Source of the DNA: Micromonospora haikouensis
GTDB taxonomy: Bacteria; Actinomycetota; Actinomycetes; Mycobacteriales; Micromonosporaceae
Length of the DNA stretch: 64,000 nt
Assembly (NCBI RefSeq): GCF_900091595.1
Contig: NZ_FMCW01000004.1
Span: 239,714 to 303,713 of the forward strand
Direction of reading: 5' to 3'
A model generated the notes under the pieces. The model saw only the letters and a list, made by a program, of their open reading frames with translations, searched no databases and was not told the DNA's origin. Positions 1 through 9,400 of the stretch are shown in pieces. Numbering within the stretch: the first letter of the stretch is position 1; each line of letters begins with the position of its first letter. The position numbers and the translations under genes were made by a program.

Positions 1-2071
1 GCGAGTAGCGCAGCTCCTCCGCGAACTCGCCGTCCGCGCCGGCGTGCAGCGAGTGCATGTAGTACGCGGCGGCCAGCTCGGCGTCCGGCACGTGCTCCCC
101 GGTCTCGGCCATCCGGCCGTAGAGCCGGAACAGCCAGAGGCGGCCCTCCCGGGCCAGCCCGCGCTCCCGCCACCACTGGTCCAGCCCGCCGGCCAGGCAC
201 AGCCCGTTGCGGGCGCTGCCGCCGGTCGCGCACCAGCGCAGCGCGGCGCGCAGCTCGCCGGCGAGCGGGTCGAGGGCGTACAGGGAAAGGGTCGTCGGCC
301 GGCCGTCCGGCCCGGGGTAGGCCCGCCGCAGCGCGCGCGTCGACCAGGCCAGGTGACGGTCCCGGGCGGCCCGCTCCTCACCCGCCTGGGCCAGCCGCCG
401 CGCCGCGTACGCCCGGATCGGGTCGAGCATCCGGTACGTGCTGCCCGACGCGTGCAGCTCGGCCAGGATCATCGACTTGTCCACCAGCACCGACAGCGGG
501 TCGAGCGGGTCGTCGTCGAGCAGCCACTCCACCGTCGGCAGGTCCACCGGGCCGGCGAAGACCGCCAGCCAGCGCAGCAGCCGGGCCGCCCGAGGCCCGA
601 GCGTCCGGTACGACCACGTGACGGTGGCCTGCATGGTGAGGTGCCGCTCGGCGGCCGACCGCTGCACGGCCCGGGTCGCCGGGGTGGGCGGCGCGTTGCC
701 CCGGGATGCCGCCACCAGGTCGACGGTGTCCTGCTGGTTGCCCGTCCAGCCGGGCTCGTCCCGGGGCGGCTGGGGGGCGGCGTCCCGGCCGGCGTCGAGG
801 GTCCCGAGCACGTCGTCGAGGCGCTCGGCGAGCTGCCCGACGGAGAGCACCCGCAGCCGGGCGGCGGCCAGCTCGATGGCGAGCGGCAGCCCGTCGAGCC
901 GACGTACCACCCGCCGCAGGTCGGCCGACTCGACCGGGGCCGGCTCCCGGCCGCCCCGGGCCGCCGCCGTGCGGTCCAGCAGCAGCGCCACCGCGTCGCT
1001 CTCCGCACCGCCCGGCCGGGGCTCCACGGACAGCGGCGGGATCCGCCACACCACCTCGCCGGGCAGGCCGAACGACTCGCGGCTGGTGGCCAGCACCCGG
1101 ACCCCGCCCCCGCCAGCGAGCAGCAGGGAGATCAGCTCGGCGCAGGCGGCCGGCTGGGCGTCGCAGGTGTCCAGCAGGATCAGCATCCGGCGGGCGGCGG
1201 CGTACTCGACGAGGGTGTCCACCATCCGGCGGCCGGGCTCCGGCCGCAGCCCGAGCACGGCGGCCACCGCGAACGCCACCAGCCCCGGGTCGGTCACCGT
1301 GGCGATGTCGACGAACCAGACGCCGTCCGGATATTCCTCCACCATGCCGGCCGCCAGCTCGACGGCGAGCCGGGTCTTGCCGGCCCCGCCCGCCCCGAGC
1401 ACGGTCACCAGCCGGTGCCCCGCCGTGAGCCGGCGCAGAGCGGCCCGCTCCGCCTCCCGGCCGACGAAGGAGGTGACCTGGGTCGGCAGGTTGTGCGCCA
1501 CCGCGTCGGCGGTGCGCGGCCGGGGGAACTGCCGCTCCAGGCCGGGCGCGAGCAGCTGGAACAGCCGCTCCCGGTCGTCGAAGCCGCGCAGCCGGTGCAG
1601 GCCGAGGTCCAGCAGGGACGCGCCCGCCGGCAGCGGGGAGGCGAGCCGCGCGGTGGCCGCCGAGCAGAGCACCTGCCCGCCGTGGGCGGCGGCGGCGACC
1701 CGGGCGGCCCGGTGCACCTCGTGGCTGGCGTACTCGCCGTCGCGGGGCTCCGCCCAGCCGGTGTGCAGGCCCATCCGGACGCGGGGCGCGGCCTCCGGGG
1801 CCGGCCAGTCGTGCGTCGCGAGCGCGCGCTGCGCGGTGAGGCAGGCGGTGAGCGCGGCACCGGCGTCGGGGAACGCGATGAAGAACGAGTCGCCCTCGGT
1901 GAGCAGCTCCGCGCCGTCGGTGCGGGCCAACGTGTCCCGCAGCAACCTGCGATGCTCCCGCAGCACCGGACGGTACCCGGGACCGAGCAGCTGGGCCAGG
2001 CGCGTCGAACCCTCGATGTCGGTGAACACGAAGGTCACCCATCCGCTCGGGAGGTGGACCACTGGCGACAT
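1..2071 (-). CDS. Adenylate/guanylate cyclase-domain STAND ATPase regulator (partial, C-terminus outside window)
   Basis: The reading frame opens at ATG 2071 and stays open to the window edge, so about 690 residues are visible and the C-terminus is missing. Residues about 12-165 form a class III nucleotidyl cyclase domain beginning TFVFTDIEGSTRL, with a second acidic motif EGDSFFIAF. An ATPase of the AfsR/NB-ARC type follows: Walker A VLGAGGAGKTRLAVEL near residue 223 and a Walker B-like LILLDTCD. Proteins of this build are signalling regulators that usually end in TPR repeats. The cyclase domain may be sensory rather than catalytic; I could not confirm all metal and base-contact residues. 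The gene points away from the fmdB-like gene, with a tandem repeat between them. Confidence 0.85.
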   Translation of the reverse strand, partial: MSPVVHLPSGWVTFVFTDIEGSTRLAQLLGPGYRPVLREHRRLLRDTLARTDGAELLTEGDSFFIAFPDAGAALTACLTAQRALATHDWPAPEAAPRVRMGLHTGWAEPRDGEYASHEVHRAARVAAAAHGGQVLCSAATARLASPLPAGASLLDLGLHRLRGFDDRERLFQLLAPGLERQFPRPRTADAVAHNLPTQVTSFVGREAERAALRRLTAGHRLVTVLGAGGAGKTRLAVELAAGMVEEYPDGVWFVDIATVTDPGLVAFAVAAVLGLRPEPGRRMVDTLVEYAAARRMLILLDTCDAQPAACAELISLLLAGGGGVRVLATSRESFGLPGEVVWRIPPLSVEPRPGGAESDAVALLLDRTAAARGGREPAPVESADLRRVVRRLDGLPLAIELAAARLRVLSVGQLAERLDDVLGTLDAGRDAAPQPPRDEPGWTGNQQDTVDLVAASRGNAPPTPATRAVQRSAAERHLTMQATVTWSYRTLGPRAARLLRWLAVFAGPVDLPTVEWLLDDDPLDPLSVLVDKSMILAELHASGSTYRMLDPIRAYAARRLAQAGEERAARDRHLAWSTRALRRAYPGPDGRPTTLSLYALDPLAGELRAALRWCATGGSARNGLCLAGGLDQWWRERGLAREGRLWLFRLYGRMAETGEHVPDAELAAAYYMHSLHAGADGEFAEELRYS

Positions 2072-2272
2072 GCGTCGAACCTCCGCCCCCGTGACGACGG
2101 GTACATGCTGCCCTATGGTCGTGCCGTCACGCATCGTGAGAACGGATGGGCGAAATCCGCCCCAAGGTGCCAACCGGGGCCGGAAACGGCAGGACCCGGG
2201 CCGTTACGGCCCCGTCGGGCCAGGTCGGGCGGGCCTGGGCCGGACGCGGCGGGTCGGCCCGGGGGCCAGGGT

Positions 2273-2377
2273 CGTTCGGGGCGGGGCCGTTCGGGGCGGG
2301 GCCGTTCGGGGCGGGGCCGTTCGGGGCGGGGCCGTTCGGGGCGGGGCCGTTCGGGGCGGGGCCGTTCGGGGCGGGGT
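2273..2377. repeat. Seven tandem copies of a 15-bp G-rich unit
   Basis: Seven uninterrupted copies of CGTTCGGGGCGGGGC run head to tail; only the last base of copy seven differs (T). That T belongs to the stop codon of the minus-strand fmdB-like gene, so the array begins exactly at the gene's 3' end and lies about 200 bp upstream of the cyclase-ATPase start. Each unit carries a GGGG-C-GGGG tract on the plus strand, so quadruplex formation is possible. The rest of the 2072-2376 interval holds no gene I can support. Confidence 0.95.
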
Positions 2378-2601
2378 CAGCAGCCGCACCCGCCACCGCA
2401 GCAGCCGCCACCGCCGCCGGCGGAGGGGGCCGGTGCGGCCGCACCCGCGCCGCCACGGCCGGTCACGGCCACGGTGGACAGGAGCTTGACGGTGTCGGCG
2501 TGCCCGCTCGGGCAGGACGCCGGCGCACCGGCCTGCGCCATCGGACGGTTGACCTCGAAGGTGTCGCCGCACGCGCGGCAGCGGAACTCGTACCGGGGCA
2601 T
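2377..2601 (-). CDS. FmdB-family zinc-ribbon protein, 74 aa
   Basis: A 74-residue protein opening MPRYEFRCRACGDTFEV, the signature of the FmdB/CxxC-CxxC putative regulatory family. The first knuckle is C8-x2-C11. The second is C30-P-S-G-H34, so a His replaces one of the usual cysteines. The tail is Gly/Cys-rich and ends CCGGGCGC, as in many actinobacterial members. The family is thought to bind zinc; its role is not established. Divergent from the transglycosylase gene 56 bp away. The stop codon overlaps the last unit of a 15-bp tandem repeat. Confidence 0.85.
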   Translation of the reverse strand: MPRYEFRCRACGDTFEVNRPMAQAGAPASCPSGHADTVKLLSTVAVTGRGGAGAAAPAPSAGGGGGCCGGGCGC

Positions 2602-2657
2602 GGCACCAGGGTACGGCCGGGCCTGACTCCGGGCGGGACATGGGTGATACTCGACGG

Positions 2658-4028
2658 GTGGTGGACGGCGAGGACAGAGCGACGGTTCGGCCCCTGCGAC
2701 CGGCCGCGCCGCCCGAGGGCCCGGGTGGTGTGCCGCCACGCGCCCGGGTGCCCCGCCCCCGCCGACCCTGGCTGCGGGGCGAGTCGCCCGCCGACGCCCC
2801 ACCGCCCACCGCAGCCCCGCCGACCGCCGACGCCCCGCCGCCGGCCGAACCGGAGCCGGCGAAGCCCGAACCGGTGAAGACAGAGCCGGCCGAGCTGAAG
2901 ACGGAGCCGGCCGAGCCGACGGCGAAGGAACCGGCCGAGCCGGAAGCGAACGAGACGACCAAGTCGACGGCGAAGGAAGCCACCGAGCCGGAGGCGGAGA
3001 AGCCGACCACACCGGAGGCCGAGCCGGAGAAGCCGACCGAGCCCGGGGCAGCGGAGGCCGAACAGGGGGCGGCGAAGCCGACCGGGGTGGCCCGCCGGCG
3101 TCGGGTGCCGTTCGCCCACGCCGTACGCATGCCGCCGCCCCGGCAGGCGGCGGTCGCCGCCGCCCGCGCCACCCGGGCCTGGTCCCGCCGCCCGAGCGGC
3201 CGGCTCACCCTGCCCGGCCTGTTCCTGCTCGCGCTGGTCGCCGGCACGGCCGCCGCCGGGGCGCTGCTGGTGCCGGCGTCCGCGCCGAAGCCCCGCCCGG
3301 TGGCGGTGGACGGCACCGCCGGCACGCCGGGGGCCGGCACGGCGACGCCGCAGGGCGGGCTGCTGCCCGGCGGGTCGGCCACCCCGCTGCCGCCCGGCGC
3401 GACGGCGGTGCCCGGCGCGAGCGCGGGGCCGGTCGTGCCGGTGCCGAACGGCCGGCCGGCGGACGCGCTCGCCGCGTGGGCCCAGCAGACCGGGGCGAAG
3501 GTCGGCATCTCGCCGGTGGCCATGCAGGCGTACGGGTACGCCGAGCTGGCGCTCGCCCAGACCACCCCGGGCTGCCGGCTGAGCTGGACCACCCTCGCCG
3601 CGATCGGGTACGTCGAGTCGAGCCACGGCCAGGCCAACGGCGCGACCCTCGGCCCGGACGGGCAGGCGCTCCCGGAGATCATCGGCGACGCGCTCGACGG
3701 CAAGGGCGGGCGGCAGCGGATCACCGACACCGACCGCGGGCTGTTCGACAACGACACCGTCTACGACCGGGCGATCGGGCCGATGCAGTTCATCCCGACG
3801 ACCTGGCAGGAGATCGGCGCGGACGCCGACAACGACGGGCGCAAGAACCCGCACGACCTGGACGACGCGGCCCTGGCCGCCGGCAACTACCTGTGCAAGG
3901 GCGGCCGGAACATGACGGTCCCGGGCGACTGGTGGGGGGCCATCCTGTCGTACAACGACGTGCGCCGCTACGCCCAGGACGTCTTCGACAAGGCCAACGA
4001 GTACGGGCTGGCCAGCCGCCGCCTGTGA
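2658..4028 (+). CDS. Membrane-anchored lytic transglycosylase-like protein
   Basis: Cuts or remodels peptidoglycan at the cell surface, by family. The N-terminal about 180 residues are low-complexity Pro/Glu/Lys/Ala sequence that would be cytoplasmic. One transmembrane helix follows (about 182-206, LPGLFLLALVAG), then a Pro/Gly linker and a C-terminal SLT-type domain. Within it are AAIGYVESSHG (catalytic Glu about residue 320), IGPMQFIPTTWQ and AILSYN, the standard goose-lysozyme/MltB-like motifs. I prefer GTG 2658 because GATACT ends 6 nt upstream, which suits a leaderless transcript; ATG 2640 is in frame and would add six residues. Highly acidic/proline-rich cytoplasmic tails are common on actinobacterial envelope proteins. 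Confidence 0.85.
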   Translation: MVDGEDRATVRPLRPAAPPEGPGGVPPRARVPRPRRPWLRGESPADAPPPTAAPPTADAPPPAEPEPAKPEPVKTEPAELKTEPAEPTAKEPAEPEANETTKSTAKEATEPEAEKPTTPEAEPEKPTEPGAAEAEQGAAKPTGVARRRRVPFAHAVRMPPPRQAAVAAARATRAWSRRPSGRLTLPGLFLLALVAGTAAAGALLVPASAPKPRPVAVDGTAGTPGAGTATPQGGLLPGGSATPLPPGATAVPGASAGPVVPVPNGRPADALAAWAQQTGAKVGISPVAMQAYGYAELALAQTTPGCRLSWTTLAAIGYVESSHGQANGATLGPDGQALPEIIGDALDGKGGRQRITDTDRGLFDNDTVYDRAIGPMQFIPTTWQEIGADADNDGRKNPHDLDDAALAAGNYLCKGGRNMTVPGDWWGAILSYNDVRRYAQDVFDKANEYGLASRRL

Positions 4029-4114
4029 GGTGACCGCCGGGCCCGCGGGAGAAACCGGGCGCGTCCAGGAACTGGACACTTCCGTCAAGCTGCCGTAAGC
4101 GGCAAGCTAGACGG

Positions 4115-5128
4115 GTGATGGTGCGCGAATGGGACCCCCGGACCGCGTCGCCCGCCGAGCTCGCGTCGCTGCTGGACACGCTGAACGCGGTGCTGGCGGC
4201 CGACCTCCCGCAGGACCCGCCGTGGCGGGGGACCCACCTGCGGGAATACCTCTCCGAGGTGATGCCCGGCGAGCGGCGGATCTCCTGGGTGGCCCAGGCC
4301 GACCCGGCCGCCGGTGGCGCGCCCGGCCCGATCCTCGGCCACGTCCACGTGCTGCTGCTCGGCGACATCGGCGTGCTGGAGGTGCTGGTGCATCCGTCGG
4401 TGCGCCGCACCGGCCTGGGCCGGGACCTCGCCCGGATTGCCGCCCGCCGGGTCTACCAGGAGGGCTTCCAGTCGATCGGGGTCGAGGTCGTCGGCGGCAC
4501 CCCGGCGGTGGCGTTCTACGAGGCGTTGGGCTTCTCCCGGGAATACGTGGAGACCCGCAGCGTGCTCGACCTGTCCGGGGTGGACTGGTCGGCGCTGGCC
4601 GAGATGGCCACGGGAGTCGGCGCGGGATACCAGGTCCAGTTCTGCCCGGGCGGCCCGCCGGACGACCTCATCGAGGCGTACGCGCGGGCGAAGGCCGAGG
4701 TGCGCGACGTGGACGACGGCGAGCTGCGCCCCAGCTCGTACGACCCGCAGCGGCTGCGGGACAGCCTGGCCACGCTGCACCGGCGCGGCATGAAGCCGTA
4801 CATCGTGCTCGCCACCCACGACCGCACCGGGGAGGTGGCCGGGCTGACCGAGGTGGTGGTGCCGGCGCAGCACCCCACCCGGGCCGACCAGTACGACACG
4901 ATCGTGGTGCAGGAGCACCGGGGCTACGGCATCGACCGGGCGATCAAGGCCCGGATGCTGCTGGAGCTGCGCTCGGCCGAGCCCACCCTGACCGAGGTGC
5001 AGACCTGGAACGCCCAGGCCAACGAGGCGATGCTGAAGGTCAACGCCGAGCTGGGCTACCAACCGGACCGGGAGTGGTGCGAATACGGCGTGGACGTCGC
5101 CGAGCTGGTGCACCGCCTCGGCGGCTGA
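4115..5128 (+). CDS. Tandem GNAT-fold N-acetyltransferase
   Basis: A 337-residue protein with two GNAT folds. The N-terminal half carries the acetyl-CoA loop region RRTGLGRDLARIAARRV and VEVVGGTPAVAFYEALGF. The C-terminal half has VQEHRGYGIDRAIKARMLLEL and ends with the NAEATLKVNAELGY-like segment NEAMLKVNAELGYQP. Two-domain GNATs like this acetylate small molecules or aminoglycoside-like substrates; no substrate can be read here. It is not obviously MshD. GTG 4115 is preceded by CAAGCT with 6 nt between, consistent with leaderless initiation; the next codon is ATG. It stands alone, 86 bp after the transglycosylase gene. Confidence 0.82.
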   Translation: MMVREWDPRTASPAELASLLDTLNAVLAADLPQDPPWRGTHLREYLSEVMPGERRISWVAQADPAAGGAPGPILGHVHVLLLGDIGVLEVLVHPSVRRTGLGRDLARIAARRVYQEGFQSIGVEVVGGTPAVAFYEALGFSREYVETRSVLDLSGVDWSALAEMATGVGAGYQVQFCPGGPPDDLIEAYARAKAEVRDVDDGELRPSSYDPQRLRDSLATLHRRGMKPYIVLATHDRTGEVAGLTEVVVPAQHPTRADQYDTIVVQEHRGYGIDRAIKARMLLELRSAEPTLTEVQTWNAQANEAMLKVNAELGYQPDREWCEYGVDVAELVHRLGG

Positions 5129-5224
5129 GTCGGCTATTCACCAAAGCGCCCCGTGGGGGATGGACGGCGGACAGCGCCGCCGCTTAACGTGCGTTCGTTC
5201 ACGTCCACCCATCGTGGAGGCCCC

Positions 5225-8200
5225 ATGCGCCCGCGCCGCAGAACTGCCGCGCTCGCGACCGCCGTAGCCGTCACCATCCCGGTCATCGGCGTCGCACCCA
5301 CCGCGGCCAGCGCCGCGCCCACCGACCTGTTCATCTCGGAGTACGTCGAAGGCTCGTCCAACAACAAGGCGATCGAGCTGTACAACGGCACCGGTGCCCC
5401 CGTCGACCTCACCGCCGGTGGTTACCAGCTCCTGCTCTACTTCAACGGCAACACCACGGCCACCTCCCTGGCCCTCACCGGGACGGTGGCGGCGGGCGAC
5501 ACGTTCGTCTTCGCCGCCGCCTCGGCCGCGCCGGCGATCCTCGCCCAGGCCGACCAGACGACCACCGCCAGCCTGTTCAACGGCGACGACGCGATCGTGC
5601 TGCGCCGGGGCACGACGGTGCTCGACTCGATCGGCCAGGTCGGCGTCGACCCGGGCACCGAGTGGGGCAGCGGCCTGACCAGCACCGCCGACAACACGCT
5701 GCGGCGGCTGCCCACGGTCACCTCCGGCGACACCGACCCGTCGGACGCCTTCGACCCGGCCGCGCAGTGGGCCGGCTTCGCCACCGACACGTTCGACGGG
5801 CTGGGCGCGCACACCGTCGACGGCGGCGGCCCCGTCGACCAGCCCGCCACCGTCACCTGCGGCGGGGCGCTGACCACGTCCGCCGGCACCGCCGCCAGCC
5901 GCGAGGTCACCGCCACCGACCCGGACGACACGATCGTCGACCTGGCGGTCACCTCGGTCGCGCCGGCCCCGGCCACGGGCACGATCAGCCGCACCGGGTT
6001 CACCCCGGCCGACGCCGTCGGCGGCACCGCCCTCGCCACGGTCGCGACCAGCGCCGACCTGGCCGCCGGGGCGTACACCGTGACCGTGACCGCGACCGAC
6101 GCGGACGGCGCCACCGCCACCTGCACGCTGGCCGTGACCGTGACCCGGGAGCTGACCGTCGGGGAGGTGCAGGGCCCGACCACCGACGCCGAGTCCGGCC
6201 CCGCCGACCGGTCGCCGCTCGCGCCGGCCTCCGGCAACGGCACGAGCAGCACGCTGTACGACGTGCGCGGCGTGATCACCCAGCGCACCCTGGCCCGGAC
6301 GTCGGCCGGGGCCGACCAGCACGGCTTCTTCCTGCAGAGCCGCGCCGACGACACCGACGGCGACCCGAACTCCTCCGACGGCGTCTTCGTCTTCATGGGC
6401 GCGTTCACGTCGCTGATCGGCGGCTACGTGCCGACGGTGGGCGACGAGGTGGTGCTGCGGGCCCGGGTGTCCGAGTACTACAACATGACCCAGCTCTCCG
6501 GGGCCTCCCTGGTGCGCAAGGTCGCCTCCGGGCTCGACGTGAACGCCGTCGTCGCCGTCGACGACGCGGTGCCCCCGGCCGACCTGGCCGCCGCGCAGCG
6601 GTTCTGGGAGCGGCACGAGGGCGCGCGGGTGCGGGTCCGGGCCGGCAGCGGCGCGGTGAGCGGCCGGGACGTGTTCGCGTCCACGGCCGACTCGGAGGTG
6701 TGGGTGGTCGACCGGGACGACCCGCTGCTGGGCCGCGCCGACGCGTACGCCCGCCGGGTGTTCCGCGACGCGCACCCGCTGGACAACGACGCGACCCGCC
6801 GCTTCGACGACGGCAACGGCCAGCGGATCATGCTGGGCACCATGGGCGTCAAGGCCACCGCCGGGGACAACGCCGCGCTGCTGCCGCCGGCCCGGACCTT
6901 CGACACCCTCACCGAGGACGCGTACGGCGCGCTCTACTTCTCCTTCGAGAAGTACGGCGTCCAGGTCGAGCGGGCCGCCTTCGCGGCCGGGGCCGACCCG
7001 TCGAAGAACAACCCGCCGCAGCCGGCCGACCGGTCGCGGGAGATCGCGGTCGCCACGTACAACGTGGAGAACCTGTACGACTACCGGGACGACCCATTCG
7101 ACGGCTGCGACTTCACCGGCAACGCCGGCTGCACCGGGGTCAGCCCGCCGTTCGACTACGTGCCGGCCAGCGAGGCCGACTACCGGGAGCACCTGACCGC
7201 GCTCGCCGACCAGATCCGCACCGACCTGCACGCGCCGGACCTGATCCTGGTGCAGGAGGCCGAGGACCAGGACATCTGCTCCGTCTCCGGCGGCGCGCTG
7301 GTGTGCGGCGACACGAACGACGCCGACGGCGCGCCGGACACCCTCCAGGAGCTGGCGCTGGCCGTGGCCGCCGCGGGCGGGCCCGCGTACGCCGCCGCGT
7401 ACGACCGGACCGGCGCGGACGCGCGGGGCATCACCGCCGGGTTCCTGTACCGTACCGACCGGCTGTCGCTGCCCGAGGCGACCGCCACCGACCCGCTGCT
7501 CGGCTCCGCGCCGACGGTGCCGTACCGGTCGGCGGGGCTGCCGTCCAACGCGGACGTACAGAACCCGAAGGCGCTCAACGCGGTGCTGCCGGCCGACACC
7601 GACACCTCCACCGGCAAGGACGGCAACAACGTCTACACCCGGGCCCCGCAGCTTGGCAGGTTCTGGGTCAAGGCGGCCCCGGGCTCGTCCGAGGGCTACC
7701 ACCTGTGGGCGCTGAGCAACCACTTCTCGTCGGGGCCGGACAGCCGGGTCGGCCAGCGCACGGAGCAGGCCCGCTACGGTGCCGCGCTGGTCACCGCGAT
7801 CCACAACGCGGACCCGAACTCCCGGGTGGTGTACGGCGGGGACCTGAACGTCTTCCCCCGCCCCGACGACCCGATCGCCACCGGGGCCGACCCGACCCCG
7901 TCGGACCAGCTCGCCGCGCTCTACGACGCGGGCCTGCACAGCCTGTGGGACGACCTGGTCGCCGAGGTGCCGTCGTCGGCGTACTCGTACAGCTTCCAGG
8001 GGCAGGCGCAGACGCTGGACCACCTGTTCGTCAACGACGCGCTGCGCGACGACCTGGTCCAGGTGCGGGCGGCGCACGTCAACGCCGACTGGCCGGCGGA
8101 GTTCACCGGGGACGGGTCGCGCGGCTCCAGCGACCACGACCCGCAGGTGGCCCGGTTCCGCTCCCGCGCGTCGCTGAGCGTCGCCGACGCCACGGTGGTC

Positions 8201-8500
8201 GAGGGCGACAAGGGCACCCGCCCGCTCACCTTCACCGTCACCGTGTCCCGGCCGCTGTCCCAGCCGGCCCTGATCTGCGCCGCCACCTACGGCACCACGG
8301 CGCAGGCCGGGTCGGACTACGAGCCGTACGTCGGTTGCAAGGTCCTCGCGGCCGGGCAGACCTCGCTGAACTTCGCGGTCACCGTGCGCGGTGACCGCAA
8401 GCGCGAGGCCGACGAGAAGGTGAACCTGCTCGTGGCCGGCGTGCCCGGCCTGCACCTGGCCGACCCGCTGGCCGTCGGCACCATCGCCAACGACGACTGA
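5225..8500 (+). CDS. Secreted ExeM/NucH-type nuclease with lamin-tail and Calx-beta domains
   Basis: A 1091-residue exported protein. ATG 5225 follows GGAGG by 5 nt and opens a signal peptide ending near TAASAAPTD. Residues about 34-170 are a lamin-tail domain (LFISEYVEGSSNNKAIELYNG), followed by Ig-like and OB-fold-like regions. From about residue 610 to 970 lies an endonuclease/exonuclease/phosphatase domain with ATYNVENLYDY, QEAEDQD, GGDLNVFP and SSDHDP, carrying the metal-binding and catalytic Asn, Glu, Asp and His of the fold. A C-terminal Calx-beta domain ends EKVNLLVAGVPG...IANDD. The architecture matches extracellular DNases such as ExeM/NucH, so DNA degradation for biofilm or phosphate release is the likely role. 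No sortase or cell-wall motif is visible. Confidence 0.9.
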   Translation: MRPRRRTAALATAVAVTIPVIGVAPTAASAAPTDLFISEYVEGSSNNKAIELYNGTGAPVDLTAGGYQLLLYFNGNTTATSLALTGTVAAGDTFVFAAASAAPAILAQADQTTTASLFNGDDAIVLRRGTTVLDSIGQVGVDPGTEWGSGLTSTADNTLRRLPTVTSGDTDPSDAFDPAAQWAGFATDTFDGLGAHTVDGGGPVDQPATVTCGGALTTSAGTAASREVTATDPDDTIVDLAVTSVAPAPATGTISRTGFTPADAVGGTALATVATSADLAAGAYTVTVTATDADGATATCTLAVTVTRELTVGEVQGPTTDAESGPADRSPLAPASGNGTSSTLYDVRGVITQRTLARTSAGADQHGFFLQSRADDTDGDPNSSDGVFVFMGAFTSLIGGYVPTVGDEVVLRARVSEYYNMTQLSGASLVRKVASGLDVNAVVAVDDAVPPADLAAAQRFWERHEGARVRVRAGSGAVSGRDVFASTADSEVWVVDRDDPLLGRADAYARRVFRDAHPLDNDATRRFDDGNGQRIMLGTMGVKATAGDNAALLPPARTFDTLTEDAYGALYFSFEKYGVQVERAAFAAGADPSKNNPPQPADRSREIAVATYNVENLYDYRDDPFDGCDFTGNAGCTGVSPPFDYVPASEADYREHLTALADQIRTDLHAPDLILVQEAEDQDICSVSGGALVCGDTNDADGAPDTLQELALAVAAAGGPAYAAAYDRTGADARGITAGFLYRTDRLSLPEATATDPLLGSAPTVPYRSAGLPSNADVQNPKALNAVLPADTDTSTGKDGNNVYTRAPQLGRFWVKAAPGSSEGYHLWALSNHFSSGPDSRVGQRTEQARYGAALVTAIHNADPNSRVVYGGDLNVFPRPDDPIATGADPTPSDQLAALYDAGLHSLWDDLVAEVPSSAYSYSFQGQAQTLDHLFVNDALRDDLVQVRAAHVNADWPAEFTGDGSRGSSDHDPQVARFRSRASLSVADATVVEGDKGTRPLTFTVTVSRPLSQPALICAATYGTTAQAGSDYEPYVGCKVLAAGQTSLNFAVTVRGDRKREADEKVNLLVAGVPGLHLADPLAVGTIANDD

Positions 8501-8520
8501 CCCGCACGGCGGCCCCACGG

Positions 8521-8557
8521 CGGCCCGTCACCCGGCTCCTGGCCGGGCGGCGGGCCG
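8521..8557. terminator. Shared stem-loop between convergent genes
   Basis: CGGCCCG (8521-8527) pairs with CGGGCCG (8551-8557), and an inner stem pairs CCCGGC (8531-8536) with GCCGGG (8542-8547). The structure fills the gap between the stops of the nuclease (+) and the XRE regulator (-). There is no T-tract, as is usual in high-GC actinobacteria, so termination in both directions is inferred from position and stem strength. Confidence 0.65.
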
Positions 8558-9211
8558 TCAGCCGTACGGGGGGACGGCGCGCGGCGGTGGCGGCACGTGC
8601 CGGAGCTTGGCGACCCGGACCTCCCACCGGCTGCGGCGGCGCATCGCGTCCCGGTAGGAGCGGTTGCGGTAGAAGGTCTCCGGCGGGCGGGCCAGCCCGT
8701 AGACGTCGGCCCACCACTCCCCCGGCTCGGGGTCGAGAATGGTGTCCAGGTGCGACGGGTAGCGGCGCTCGGCCCCGTCGCGGGCGTCGTCGCGGTCGCG
8801 CATCGGCTGGAGCACCCGGCCGAACTCGTCCACCACGGCCAGCCGGAAGCCCGCCGCCGCGAGGAGCCGGCGCAGCACGGCGATGCTGGGGGTCAGCGCG
8901 CCGGCCTCGATCCGCCCGATCGTGGACGGGTGCACCCCTGCGTAGGCGGCCAGCTCGCGTTGGCTGGCGTCGGCCCGCCGCCGCACGGCCCGGATGATGC
9001 CGGCCGCCGGCCACGGGATGTCGAACGGCTCGGTCAGCATCGCCGGCGGCTCGTCGCCGGCTGTGGGCTCGCCGGCTGCCGGGTCGGCGTCCGTGGGCTC
9101 GCCGGCTGCCGGATCGGCGTCCGTGGCCTCGCCGGCTGTCGGGTCGCCGGACTCGGCGTCGTCGCCTCCGGGGGCGTCGTCCGGCTGCTGTGGCGCGGTG
9201 TGGGCTGCCAT
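8558..9211 (-). CDS. XRE-type helix-turn-helix regulator with repeated acidic N-terminus
   Basis: A 217-residue protein. Residues about 72-127 are a lambda-repressor-type HTH (RRRADASQRELAAYAGVHPS then TIGRIEAGALTPS). The C-terminal part (GEWWADVYGLARPPETFYRN) is a Trp/Tyr-rich conserved region found in actinobacterial XRE proteins of unknown ligand. The first 55 residues are disordered and contain a 10-residue repeat, A-A-G-E-P-T-D-A-D-P, encoded by about 30-bp DNA repeats at 9061-9150. ATG 9211 is chosen over upstream in-frame starts because the extension is compositionally meaningless Arg/Pro sequence. Convergent with the nuclease gene. No target is evident; two partners could be itself or the neighbouring genes. 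Confidence 0.78.
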   Translation of the reverse strand: MAAHTAPQQPDDAPGGDDAESGDPTAGEATDADPAAGEPTDADPAAGEPTAGDEPPAMLTEPFDIPWPAAGIIRAVRRRADASQRELAAYAGVHPSTIGRIEAGALTPSIAVLRRLLAAAGFRLAVVDEFGRVLQPMRDRDDARDGAERRYPSHLDTILDPEPGEWWADVYGLARPPETFYRNRSYRDAMRRRSRWEVRVAKLRHVPPPPRAVPPYG

Positions 9212-9400
9212 GGGTTCACGTTCCCCGGCCGCGCGGACCGGCCGCAACCCCGCCCCGCGCGGCTGTGGATAACCGGGCGTCTGGCGGTAACCCCGCCGTC
9301 CGCGGCGGCTGCGGATGTGGCCGGGTCTGTGGCTGGGCTGTGGCCGGGGACCGGCGCGAGGGCCGGGGCCGATCGCGGCGCGGGCAACCACTCCCCTCGG

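Noticed and set aside
2127..2456. Minus-strand frame encoding Asn-Gly-Pro-Ala-Pro repeats
   Set aside because: It is just the 15-bp tandem repeat read in frame and overlaps the fmdB-like gene; all frames through the repeat are open because 15 is a multiple of three.
44..2626. Very long plus-strand open frame (860 codons)
   Set aside because: Antisense to the cyclase-ATPase and fmdB-like genes; Arg/Pro/Gly-rich composition with no domain, typical of GC-driven shadow frames.
5138..8518. 1126-codon frame antisense to the secreted nuclease
   Set aside because: Val/Arg/Gly-rich shadow; the plus strand has a signal peptide and four recognisable domains.
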